The notes under the pieces were generated by a model that saw only the letters and a list, made by a program, of their open reading frames with translations, was not told where the DNA came from and did no database searches. This document shows positions 38,684-47,201 of a DNA stretch of 64,000 bases, piece after piece; the stretch's first letter is position 1, and each line of letters starts with the position of its first letter. Source of the stretch: Atopobiaceae bacterium (GTDB lineage Bacteria; Actinomycetota; Coriobacteriia; Coriobacteriales; Atopobiaceae); assembly GCA_017510785.1 (NCBI GenBank), contig JAFWMH010000061.1, positions 1-64,000 on the forward strand, read 5' to 3'. The translations under genes and the position numbers were made by a program.

Positions 38684-38838
38684 CACGCTCCCGGGCGCAG
38701 GGCGTGCTTCCGGCCTTGGGACGTGCGCCCGGCCCCGGGCGTGCTCCCGGCCCCGGGCGTGCTCCCGGCCTTGGGTCGTGCGCCCGGCCTTGGATCGTGC
38801 TCCCGGCACCAGGGGTGCTTCCGGCCCCGGGCGTGCTC
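38684..38838. repeat. about eight tandem 17-18-bp GC-rich units
   Basis: Variants of GGGCGTGCTCCCGGCCCC follow one another directly after the ATP-grasp gene. The array runs into the R2 units. No function is apparent. Confidence 0.8.
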
Positions 38839-38840
38839 CC

Positions 38841-39015
38841 GGTACACGTTATGCGCGGGTCGTGTACCCACGGGGCCGTTTAGCGGACAAACGGACTTAA
38901 GAGGGAAACGCGCCTAAGTGGGTCTCTCAGCACACAGGTCGGAACTGTGTGCTGGCGGGGACGCTTAGCGGGCAATGCCGCGGCTAAGTGGGTCTCCCGG
39001 CACACAGGACGCGAG
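38841..39015. repeat. R2 repeat units, two copies plus a half unit
   Basis: GTTTAGCGG (38878) and GCTTAGCGG (38963) start two units like those at 17514-17847; the first carries an extra 14 bp or so. GGTACACG...CGTGTACC (38851-38868) is the second hairpin of a preceding half unit. Confidence 0.88.
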
Positions 39016-39042
39016 AGCACACAGGTCGCAAGCAAACAAAAC

Positions 39043-39071
39043 ACCCCCGCAAGCGTATTGCCTGCGGGGGT
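39043..39071. terminator. bidirectional hairpin terminator
   Basis: ACCCCCGCA (39043-39051) pairs perfectly with TGCGGGGGT (39063-39071). A run of A residues lies on the left and a T-rich run on the right, suiting termination in both directions between the convergent genes. Confidence 0.75.
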
Positions 39072-39224
39072 ATTCTTGTCTTGCACTGGGAACGTTTTTG
39101 TCACAGCCAACTGTGGACGCTTTTGTCACAGCCATCCGCGCAACAGCATTTCTAGACGTTTGCGCAAAACGTTTGCGCGTTTCCATCTGCACGAACGACA
39201 TGTTGAAACGCTAGAAACGCTGGG

Positions 39225-39257
39225 GCGCACAGCCGTCTGGCACGGACGGCTGTGCGC
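39225..39257. terminator. perfect 13-bp hairpin after the NlpC/P60 gene
   Basis: GCGCACAGCCGTC and GACGGCTGTGCGC flank a 7-base loop, 22 bp beyond the stop codon of the minus-strand hydrolase gene. The T-tract is weak. Confidence 0.6.
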
Positions 39258-39279
39258 CTGAAATCTCGTTACAAACCAG

Positions 39280-40812
39280 CTACGAGATGCTACCGCACGA
39301 AGTGTAGCTATCGGAGAGCGTACCGATAGCAACCTCGGTACCGTTGGCGTGGATGATCTGACCATCGCCAAGGTAGATAGCTACGTGGCTGCCCGACGCG
39401 CTGCCGCTTGCCGTACCCTCCCAGAACACGAGGTCGCCAGCCTGGAGCTCATCGATGCTGGTTTTATCTGCCATGCCTGCCTGACCAACCGAGGAGTGCG
39501 GGATGTCGATGCCGGCCTGCGAGTAGCAATACTGCGTGAAGCCGGAGCAGTCGAGCGCCTCACCAGGAGACTCAGCGCCATAGACGTAAGGAACGCCAAG
39601 CTGAGAATACGCGGCAGCAAGAATCGCGGAACGAACGCTGTCGGTATCCGACGAAGTGGCCTCGGAATCCGAAGTCTCAGAGACTACCTGCTCGGTGATT
39701 TGCTCCACGAGCTCGGGCGTTACCTCTTGGTCGGTGGAGTTGGCAATCTCCTGAACGGTGTTTGCAACCTCGTCCGCAATGGCCTCCTCCTTTGCGGGTG
39801 CGGGGGCCTCTTCCGTGTTGGCGGGAGTGTGCTCTGCAGGAGCGGTCTCGGCGGGAGTGTGCTCTGCAGGAGCGGTCTCGGCGGGAGCCGACTCGGAGGC
39901 GCCGTTCTCGTTGGTGTTCTCTGCGGCGTTCTCGGCAGGAGCCGTCTCGGCAGGCGTCGTTTGTGCGGGAGTCTCCTCAGCCGGAGCAGCCTCGGCGGGC
40001 GTGGCTTCAGGAGTCGCCGGAGTGGCCTCGGTAGGCGTGGCTTCCGAAGTCGCCGGCTTTGCAGCCTCGGTAGCTTCCGACTTCTGCTCGGCCTTCTCCT
40101 CTTCCCACTTAAGAGGCGCCTCGACCTGCGGCTTTGCGTCCTCGCTCACCGTAATGGCCTTTGCAGCAGCACTCTTTTGCGCAGCAATCTCGGCGGCACG
40201 GTCGTCCTCAATCTGCTTATACACCTGGGGCTCGAGCCCGTCGATGTACTCTGAAACCTCAGCCTGAGCCTCCTTGAGAGCGGCTGCCTGAGCCTCCTGC
40301 TGAGTTGCAAGCTCGGTTTGCTCCTTCTCGAGCTTCGTGAGCTCAGCCTTCTTCGTTTCGAGCTCGGCCTTGGTCGTCTTTACCGCATCGATGGCAGCAG
40401 TATCGCCCTCGACGGCCTTATCGGCGTAATAAATAGCGCCAACAAGATCCTCTACCGTGGAGCTGCCCATCATCATGTCCAAAACAGAACGATTGCCTGC
40501 GCGGTAGCTCGCGGCAATGCGATCGGACAAGACCTTCTTGGCAGCCTCGAGCTCCACCTTCTTGGCATCAATCTCACCCGTCACGTTCTTAATGCTGGAG
40601 CGAGTTTGGTCGAGGGCATAGTACGTGTCGTTGAGCGCCTCGCCCACCTCGGCAGAAGCCATGGCAAGCTCCTCGTACGTTGCACGAGCGTCGGCAATGC
40701 TTGATTGCAGCGAATTCGACTTCGCAGCAAAGGCAACGCCCGGAACGCCGGCCGTCATCAGCGAGGCCGAAACCACCGCCGCAACAAAACCGCTTTTAAT
40801 TCGTCCGTTCAT
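39280..40812 (-). CDS. secreted NlpC/P60 peptidoglycan endopeptidase with coiled-coil N-terminus
   Basis: The 510-residue protein is a PcsB/RipA-like peptidoglycan hydrolase cutting peptide stems. A signal peptide covers residues 1-30 (FVAAVVSASLMTAGVPGVAFA). Residues 35-200 form a coiled coil (DARATYEELAMASAEVGEAL...) resembling FtsEX-activated hydrolases. A Pro/Ala/Glu/Thr linker with exact ETAPAEHTPA repeats follows at about 240-350. The NlpC/P60 domain is C-terminal: catalytic Cys in LDCSGFTQYCYSQAG, His in SGSHVAIYLGDG and the third polar residue after IIHANG. The strong site AAGGAGG precedes the ATG at 40812. The linker repeats are also DNA repeats and could vary in number. Confidence 0.93.
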   Translation of the reverse strand: MNGRIKSGFVAAVVSASLMTAGVPGVAFAAKSNSLQSSIADARATYEELAMASAEVGEALNDTYYALDQTRSSIKNVTGEIDAKKVELEAAKKVLSDRIAASYRAGNRSVLDMMMGSSTVEDLVGAIYYADKAVEGDTAAIDAVKTTKAELETKKAELTKLEKEQTELATQQEAQAAALKEAQAEVSEYIDGLEPQVYKQIEDDRAAEIAAQKSAAAKAITVSEDAKPQVEAPLKWEEEKAEQKSEATEAAKPATSEATPTEATPATPEATPAEAAPAEETPAQTTPAETAPAENAAENTNENGASESAPAETAPAEHTPAETAPAEHTPANTEEAPAPAKEEAIADEVANTVQEIANSTDQEVTPELVEQITEQVVSETSDSEATSSDTDSVRSAILAAAYSQLGVPYVYGAESPGEALDCSGFTQYCYSQAGIDIPHSSVGQAGMADKTSIDELQAGDLVFWEGTASGSASGSHVAIYLGDGQIIHANGTEVAIGTLSDSYTSCGSIS

Positions 40813-41104
40813 GCTCTTTCAACCTCCTTCTTTCCGCGTGAAGTGCGGAATTTGGTTCCTATTATTCTTGTTTGCGTTGGAAAAAGTCGCAATACTCGTG
40901 CGCGCGTCTCAACACGAACGACAGAAAGCATCAAGTCAAACTTAAAGGTTTGCATATGTCGTAAAGCAACATACATTCTCCGCAATTTCGTGAATGACTA
41001 CCGACCGCTCGCAACGACTTCGTACAAACTGGACGCCCGCCAAAACCCACGGGATGGTCGATTCCACTAGGTCCAAGACGAGCCGCCCGACCCCGGTGAA
41101 CCTG

Positions 41105-41231
41105 CACCTAAAGATTAGTGAAATGTCCCGCAAGCGACCCGGAGGGCGGCGACTCTTGCAGCCCTCGTTCCCACGGAACTGCGCGCAGCTGGTCCTCCGG
41201 TCCACTTTCCGATTTGATACTTCTTTAGGGA
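41105..41231 (+). repeat. R3 palindromic element, copy 2
   Basis: Ends read ACCTAAAGATTAGTGAAATG and (right) GATTTGATACTTCTTTAGGG; the inner part has GACCCGGAGG, GGAACTGCGCGCAGCTGG and TCCTCCGGTCC. The element is flanked by a 12-bp direct repeat GGTGAACCTGCA (41095-41106 and 41235-41246). It lies in the 869-bp gap between the NlpC/P60 and surface-protease genes. Confidence 0.85.
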
Positions 41232-41513
41232 CAGGGTGAACCTGCATCTGGGCCCGGAGCCCTCGCAGCTGCCTGCGCCGATGGAGGAATGCCCACCATT
41301 ACATCCATCCCATAAGGGTTCGAGTTGTGACGCAGCGAACAAATACTTGCTCTTCTTTTATCAGTTGACAAGTCGTAAGTCTACCCGCGCTCGTCGCCGA
41401 ATATACCTCGGCAGGAAAAAACGTTCATCCATCTTTGGCCAACAAACCCAAAGCCCGCCCGCGCTCGTCACCACCACACCTCGGCAAACGTCATTTCCAT
41501 TTTCGCGCATAAC

Positions 41514-41602
41514 GTCGGCTGCGCATCTGCTCGGCCATTCATCAGCGTCGGCCGCGCATCTCGGCCGCGCATCTCGGCTGCGCATAGCATCAGCTGCGCA
41601 TC
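41514..41602. repeat. short tandem GCGCATCTCGGC-type repeats
   Basis: Variants of CGGCCGCGCATCT occur five or six times upstream of the surface-protease gene. The rest of 40813-41681 outside R3 shows no supported gene. Confidence 0.55.
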
Positions 41603-41681
41603 AGCTTACGCAAAACGCGCTTTATCCACCCCATATCATGGTAGGCGAACGTTAGAATCTGGCCTGGAAGGGGATGCAACA

Positions 41682-44600
41682 ATGGCTAACAAACGGCACC
41701 AGACACTTGCACAGAGGGTTATTACGGCAGCGCTCGTCGCGGCACTCGCGCTCGATGGTGTCCCCGCGCCCGCCTTCGCGGAGGCAATCGCAGAGACAAA
41801 CGCGCGGGAAGCGATTACACTTGGAACGCAAAACAACGAGGATTTTGCGCCCACGGATACCGAGTCCTACGAAATCGATTTCGCGGACGGAATCGAACTT
41901 GCGGACGAGAACGTCGCCACTAACGAGCAGCCTCAAATGGACGAACAGCCACAAACGGACGCGACAAATCAAGCCGGCGAGCAGGCGCAAACGGACGGTC
42001 AAGCCCCTGCCGACCAAGCCCCCGCCAACGAGCAGGCGCAGCCCAGCGATCAGGCGCAGGCGAACGAGCAGCTCGGCGATCACGCAAGCGCCGATGCTAC
42101 CGCCAACACCGATGACAACAACGACAGTACGGATGAGCGTGCCGAGCTTGACGCGCTTGTTGCCAACGCCGCCAGCGACGTACGCGCCCAAGCAACCGCG
42201 ACCGCGGGAGACGAGCAGGTGAGCGAAGAAATGTTGGTTTCTCTGGTTTATCAACGATTCGCAAAGCTCGACATCGCCGATGCGAACGCAGAGAATACCG
42301 ACGACGCACGCGCAGCACTCGAGGGCAAGGAGTCCAGTGCAAAGGGCATTACCCGCGCCACGACGCTTGTCCTTCGCGAGCTCGGCTTCGAAGTGGTAGA
42401 GGTTGCGTCTGAAAACGACATCACCACATGGAACATGGTACGTCTCGCGAACGGAGCATGGTACCACGTGGACGCCGTGGCAGCAGCACGCGATCGAATT
42501 GCAAAGAGGAACGCGGGCACGACCGGCGAGGGCACGACCGAAATCGAGACCACCGCAGTTACCGAGGCAGAGGACGCAGCCGAACAGGCCACCAACCCCG
42601 AAACCAACGCCAGCGACGAGACGGCCGCCACCAAGGACGGCGCCAACGTAGCAGAGAACGCAACCACACAGGCCACCAACCCCGAAACCAACGCCAGCGC
42701 CAACGAAATCACCAACGCCTGGCTGTTGAGGTCCGACGCAGCCATCGCGCAAGCCGACGAAACACGCGCGCCCTGGCACGTAATGGAGCCGGCCGACGCG
42801 GAGCTGCCCATCGCCGAGAACGACTTCTTCGCCAGCAAGGACGCCGAGCAGGCACCAGCCGAAAGCAGCGAGACGACCTCCGCGGAAGAGGCCCCCGCAC
42901 AGGCTCCCACCGAGGAAGCAACCGACGGGCAGGCCAGCCCTGAGGGAGCGGGCGCCGAGAACACCGACGAGCAAGCCCCCGCAAAAGAGCCCGCGGCTGC
43001 GAAGACATCCGACGCGGAGAAAGCGCCCGAGGCAGAAGCCGCCAAAGCGCAGGAGCCCAAGCAAGCGGATCGCAACGCCACTTCGGCCCTCAACTCCACG
43101 ACGGCCAAGCAAAACCTGAACAGCGCCGAGTGCACCGCATCGTGCAAAAACCAAACCTACACCGGCAAGGCCATCAAGCCCTCCCCCACCGTCAAAGTTG
43201 CAGGACGCACGCTCAAGCTCAACACCGACTACACGCCGAGCTATCCCAGCAAGGATTACGTGAACGTGGGCAAGAAGACGATCGTCATTGCGGGCAAAGG
43301 CAGCTTCCAGGGTAAGCGCACCATTAGCTTCAGCATCGTGAGCCGCAGCATCAACAACGCGTCCGTCTCGAACATCGCCAATCAGCCTTACACCGGCAAG
43401 GCAATCCAGCCCAAGCCCACCGTCAAGGTCGCTGGACGCACGCTCAAGCTCAACACCGACTACACGCTGAGCTACAAGAACAACGTCACGGTTGGTACCG
43501 CAACTGCAATCATCAAGGGCAAGGGCAACTACACTGGCTCCGTCAACAAGGCGTTTAACATCATCGGCATCGCGATGTCCTTGTCTGTGTGCAGAAAATC
43601 GATTTCGAAGGCAAAGGTCACAGGGTGCAAGTCCTCCTACACGTACACTGGCAAGGCCATCAAGCCGAGCGTAAAGGTTAAGTACGGCAACACCACGCTC
43701 AAAAAGGGAACGCATTACACCGTGAGCTACGGCGCCAACAAAAAGGTCGGCAAGGGAACCATAACAATTAAGGGCAAGGGCAAGTATTACGGCAGCAAGA
43801 AGATTAGCTTCAAGATCGTGAAGCGCAGCGTATCCAACGCGTCTATCTCGAATATTCCCAACAAGACCTACACCGGCAAGGCCATCAAGCCCAAGCCCAC
43901 CGTTAAGGTTGCTGGACGCACGCTCAAGCTCAACACCGACTACACGCTGAGCTACAAGAACAACAAGAATGCTGGCACGGCTACCGTCGTCGTTAAGGGC
44001 AAGGGCAACTACAAGGGCAGCAAGAACAAGAATTTCAAGATCGTCCGCAGCTCCAGCAACTCGTTCTTCAAGATTAAGCGCGACACCTGGAACTTCGAGA
44101 ACCCCGAGGTCAGCACGCCCCTCAACTTCTGCACCGATTTTTACGGCATCGTTCAGGGTTCCGCCCTCTACACCAATCAGCAGCTGTTTATTCCCGCCGG
44201 ACAATGCTATGGCATGGCAGCGACGGTTGGCGCCATTCGCAAATACTCGTATCCGTCCGCCACGAGCTATCGTTCCGGAAGCACAAGGGCTACGAACCTT
44301 TACCAAGTCGGCAAGTCGTGGACCAGCACCAGCAACAACCTCACGGCTCTGGACTACGTGCGCTATGGACAAATCGCTCAGTTCGAGACCAGTCTTAACC
44401 AAGAAATGGCCAAGAACGAGGGTAAAGCCGGCCTGGGCCGCCTCGTGCAAGCCGTCCGCAGCGCAAGCACCGGCACGGGACAGCCCGTAGTAATCGGCAT
44501 ACTGGGCAAAAACGGAGGCCACGCAATACTTCCGATGAAAGTTACCGCCAACACGACGAGCTACACGACCATGTCCATTTACGACTCGAACCATCCGCAG

Positions 44601-45260
44601 CAAGCTCAAACTCTCAAGCTCATGAAGTCGGGTGGCAGCTATACGGGCAAGTACTGGTATTCTGCGAATCACTGGGGCCTCGACCAAATCACCTGGGGAA
44701 CGCCCTGCGACTACCTCGACGACCTCTTCGCAAGCACGCACAAGCCCGTGGGTGGCATTCCCTTCCTCAACTCCTCACGCTACACCCTCTACTCCCTCTC
44801 CACCGACATGAAAGCGACCATCGGCGGCATCGAGTACGACCTTTCGAAGGACGCGAATTACACTGACGACCTCGTGATTCCGGTCAACAACTTCGACGGC
44901 AGCTTCGACGATCAGGGCAATAGGCTCTTCTGGATTCGCGACGACGCAGGCGAGGTTAGCTTCACAGACATTCCCGAAGACGCAAACATTACCGTAGCGG
45001 CAAAAACCGGCGGCATCGAGGCAAAGGTTGAAGCCGGCAGCGAAGTAGCCGTGAACGTCGAGAACTTCGACGACAATACCGTCCAGGTGGCTGGCGATGA
45101 GGGCGACGAGTTCAGCGTGCGCTTCTTCGAAGACAACCACCGCGGTGGGCTCGAAGAGGTAACGGTGAGCGGTACCGTAGACGAAGGCGAAACGGTTGAG
45201 GCCGCGCAGGCTGGCAGCGACATTGCAGTAACCGGCGCCGAGGATGTGGTTGAGCAGTAG
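41682..45260 (+). CDS. large secreted surface protein with Ig-like repeats and a papain-like Cys-His-Asp domain
   Basis: The 1192-residue protein starts with a signal peptide (VITAALVAALALDGVPAPAFA). A Gln/Asn/Ala/Glu-rich disordered region runs to about 460, enclosing a transglutaminase-like patch (FEVVEVASENDITTWNMV...GAWYHVDAV, about 225-270). Four Ig-like YDG-type repeats follow at about 485-785 (TYTGKAIKPKPTVKVAGRTL). Residues about 790-1040 look like a cysteine peptidase: C842 in AGQCYGMAATVG, H947 in NGGHAILPMKV and D968 or N970 in IYDSNHP are in catalytic order. A beta-rich acidic C-terminal domain ends the protein. The start has GGAAGGGG upstream. It could process surface proteins or bacterial/host polymers; the substrate is unknown. 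Confidence 0.78.
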   Translation: MANKRHQTLAQRVITAALVAALALDGVPAPAFAEAIAETNAREAITLGTQNNEDFAPTDTESYEIDFADGIELADENVATNEQPQMDEQPQTDATNQAGEQAQTDGQAPADQAPANEQAQPSDQAQANEQLGDHASADATANTDDNNDSTDERAELDALVANAASDVRAQATATAGDEQVSEEMLVSLVYQRFAKLDIADANAENTDDARAALEGKESSAKGITRATTLVLRELGFEVVEVASENDITTWNMVRLANGAWYHVDAVAAARDRIAKRNAGTTGEGTTEIETTAVTEAEDAAEQATNPETNASDETAATKDGANVAENATTQATNPETNASANEITNAWLLRSDAAIAQADETRAPWHVMEPADAELPIAENDFFASKDAEQAPAESSETTSAEEAPAQAPTEEATDGQASPEGAGAENTDEQAPAKEPAAAKTSDAEKAPEAEAAKAQEPKQADRNATSALNSTTAKQNLNSAECTASCKNQTYTGKAIKPSPTVKVAGRTLKLNTDYTPSYPSKDYVNVGKKTIVIAGKGSFQGKRTISFSIVSRSINNASVSNIANQPYTGKAIQPKPTVKVAGRTLKLNTDYTLSYKNNVTVGTATAIIKGKGNYTGSVNKAFNIIGIAMSLSVCRKSISKAKVTGCKSSYTYTGKAIKPSVKVKYGNTTLKKGTHYTVSYGANKKVGKGTITIKGKGKYYGSKKISFKIVKRSVSNASISNIPNKTYTGKAIKPKPTVKVAGRTLKLNTDYTLSYKNNKNAGTATVVVKGKGNYKGSKNKNFKIVRSSSNSFFKIKRDTWNFENPEVSTPLNFCTDFYGIVQGSALYTNQQLFIPAGQCYGMAATVGAIRKYSYPSATSYRSGSTRATNLYQVGKSWTSTSNNLTALDYVRYGQIAQFETSLNQEMAKNEGKAGLGRLVQAVRSASTGTGQPVVIGILGKNGGHAILPMKVTANTTSYTTMSIYDSNHPQQAQTLKLMKSGGSYTGKYWYSANHWGLDQITWGTPCDYLDDLFASTHKPVGGIPFLNSSRYTLYSLSTDMKATIGGIEYDLSKDANYTDDLVIPVNNFDGSFDDQGNRLFWIRDDAGEVSFTDIPEDANITVAAKTGGIEAKVEAGSEVAVNVENFDDNTVQVAGDEGDEFSVRFFEDNHRGGLEEVTVSGTVDEGETVEAAQAGSDIAVTGAEDVVEQ

Positions 45261-45384
45261 GGTTGCCACAATGCGGACGGGCGTCCGCGATTGAATAACG
45301 TGCGCGAAGGCCGGCATCGAGGACACTCGGGTCGGCCTTCGCGCGTGCCGTTCCTCCCAAAAGTCGGCCTTCGCGGGTGCCCCC

Positions 45385-45514
45385 GCCCCTAAAGAATAGT
45401 CAAATGTCCCGTCCGTGGCCCGGAGGGCGCCGTGCTCGAACAGTCCTCGTTCCTGCGGAACTGCGCGCGGCTGCTCCTCCGGGCCACTTCGCGATTTGAC
45501 GCTTCTTTAGGGGC
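45385..45514. repeat. R3 palindromic element, copy 3 (best preserved)
   Basis: The 130-bp element has perfect 12-bp ends, GCCCCTAAAGAA and TTCTTTAGGGGC. Inside lie GTCAAATG/GATTTGAC arms, then GTGGCCCGGAGG/CCTCCGGGCCAC, then a central GTTCCTGCGGAAC palindrome. It lies 125 bp after the surface-protease gene. Confidence 0.92.
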
Positions 45515-45702
45515 AGGCGCGTGCCGGCCCCCAGGCTTTCACCAGCGGATTGGCGACTTATGCCGCAATTTCGACTTTTTTCGACCGATTGCCGAGTGTG
45601 GAGCGCTGTTTCCGCAGGTAAATGGCGCCGATACTTCACTCTGGGCCGATTTTAGTCGAAATTTCGGCATAACTAACCACACGGAGACGCGAAGGCCCCC
45701 AT

Positions 45703-45857
45703 TGCTTCATCCCCGCGGGCGCAAATCCGCCGAGAAGCTCGGAGGCGTGACGGCTGCGGGCGTGGCTTCATCCCGGCGGGCGCAAATCCGCCGAGAATCC
45801 GCCGAGAAGCTCGGAGGCGTGACGGCTGCGGGCGTGGTTTCATCCCCGCGAGAGCGA
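45703..45857. repeat. two and a bit tandem copies of a 61-72-bp unit
   Basis: Units begin TTCATCCCCGCGGGCGCAAA at about 45706 and again near 45767, the second with an internal 11-bp duplication of AATCCGCCGAG; a third partial start is at about 45839. The array sits just upstream of the hydrolase gene. Confidence 0.8.
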
Positions 45858-45905
45858 GTCCGTATGGTACCCTTAGGATTCAACACTCGAACTGGGGAGA
45901 TGCTC

Positions 45906-46922
45906 ATGCCTAACATTAGCTGGATAGCACGCAACCGTACCCTCGCAACCGCTGGCGCCAGCGCCATCACCGTGCCATTCGCCGCGTGGGCAGGTTTTTC
46001 GGCCATATCGCACTTCGTGTTTCATAGGTCCAACTTTAGCACCGCTTCCGAAATGTACTTCAGGCTCACGAGCAACCGACGTCGTCTCGCCGACCCCATC
46101 GCGTTCGATAACTTCCTCCTGGGACGCGCAAAGAAAAACGAGCAAATCGTAGACGTGCCGGAACACATGCCGTTTAAGGTTTCGGTAGAGTCGCTCGATA
46201 ACGAAGGGATGCATACATTCCTGCTCAACAGGCGCGACCGCAACGACCGCGCAGTAATATATTTGCATGGCGGAGAATATCTTCTTCAGCCAAGCACGTA
46301 TCACTGGAAGTTCGTGGATACTATCGCACGGCGCACCCGTGCCGAAATCTTCTTCCCACAGTATCCCCTCGCCCCGGTGCATACGCACGAGGAGGCATAC
46401 GAGAAAATCATCGCGCTGTACCGTTCGGTCGCCGAAGAATATGGTCCTCGCAACGTGACGCTTATGGGCGACGACGTGGGTGCGACACTCGCCGTCGGCC
46501 TTGCGCAGCAGCTCGAGGAGTTGGGGCTCGAGCAACCTTCGCATCTCATCCTCATTTCGCCGTGGGCCGACATAACGCTGCACAACCCACGAGTAGACGA
46601 GTTCGAGGCGGTCGACCCTCTTCTGGCGGCATACGGCATGCGCAAAGTTGGCACCTTGTGGGCTCACGGCGCCGACCCAACCGACCCAAAGCTCAGCCCC
46701 GTCAATGGCGAGGTGCGCATGCTGCGCAACGTAATGATGTTCGTCGGCACGCGCGAGTTGCTTTATCCCGACGCCCGTTTGCTGTTCGACCGCATCCAGG
46801 CCACCGGCACGCACGCCCACCTCGTGGAGGGACGCGGCCTCAACCACAACTTCCCGCTCTACCCCACGCCCGAGGCGTCGCGCGCAATCGACCGCATCGT
46901 GGACGCCGTCACCGAGGACTAG
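45906..46922 (+). CDS. alpha/beta hydrolase of the HSL/acetyl-esterase type with Asp at the nucleophile position
   Basis: The 338-residue protein has an N-terminal membrane or signal helix (ATAGASAITVPFAAWAGFSA) and a hormone-sensitive-lipase-like alpha/beta hydrolase domain. The oxyanion motif HGG lies in VIYLHGGEYLL. The expected nucleophile elbow GDSAG reads MGDDVGATLA, so the Ser is replaced by D190. The acid (FVGTRELLYPDA) and His (GLNHNFPLYP) positions are kept. The protein may use Asp, as some dehalogenases and epoxide hydrolases do, or may be inactive. Two ATGs lie at 45900 and 45906; GGGGAG at 45893-45898 favours the second. A strong terminator follows. Confidence 0.85.
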   Translation: MPNISWIARNRTLATAGASAITVPFAAWAGFSAISHFVFHRSNFSTASEMYFRLTSNRRRLADPIAFDNFLLGRAKKNEQIVDVPEHMPFKVSVESLDNEGMHTFLLNRRDRNDRAVIYLHGGEYLLQPSTYHWKFVDTIARRTRAEIFFPQYPLAPVHTHEEAYEKIIALYRSVAEEYGPRNVTLMGDDVGATLAVGLAQQLEELGLEQPSHLILISPWADITLHNPRVDEFEAVDPLLAAYGMRKVGTLWAHGADPTDPKLSPVNGEVRMLRNVMMFVGTRELLYPDARLLFDRIQATGTHAHLVEGRGLNHNFPLYPTPEASRAIDRIVDAVTED

Positions 46923-47132
46923 CCGGGAATTAAAGAGGCGCGAGCGTGCGACGAAATGGACGGACGGGCACGCCGAAACGGACGGGCGACGAAACGAACG
47001 AGCCGCGCGGCGAAACGGGCGGGTGCGACGTAACGGACGCGCGGCAAAGCGACGGGTGCGCGACGAAACGCACGGGCACGCCAAAACGGGCCGCACAACG
47101 AAACGTGCCGCGCGGCAGGCAAGAGCCAAAGC

Positions 47133-47165
47133 AAAAGAGACACGGCCTCATGCCGTGTCTCTTTT
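47133..47165. terminator. strong bidirectional terminator
   Basis: AAAAGAGACACGGC and GCCGTGTCTCTTTT form a perfect 14-bp stem with a 5-base loop, A-rich on the left and T-rich on the right. It separates the convergent hydrolase and ABC exporter genes. The preceding 46940-47110 is low-complexity GCGACGAAACG-like sequence. Confidence 0.92.
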
Positions 47166-47201
47166 TGTGAAGGCGATTGTCCATTGCCCCTCGCGCGGAC
47201 T

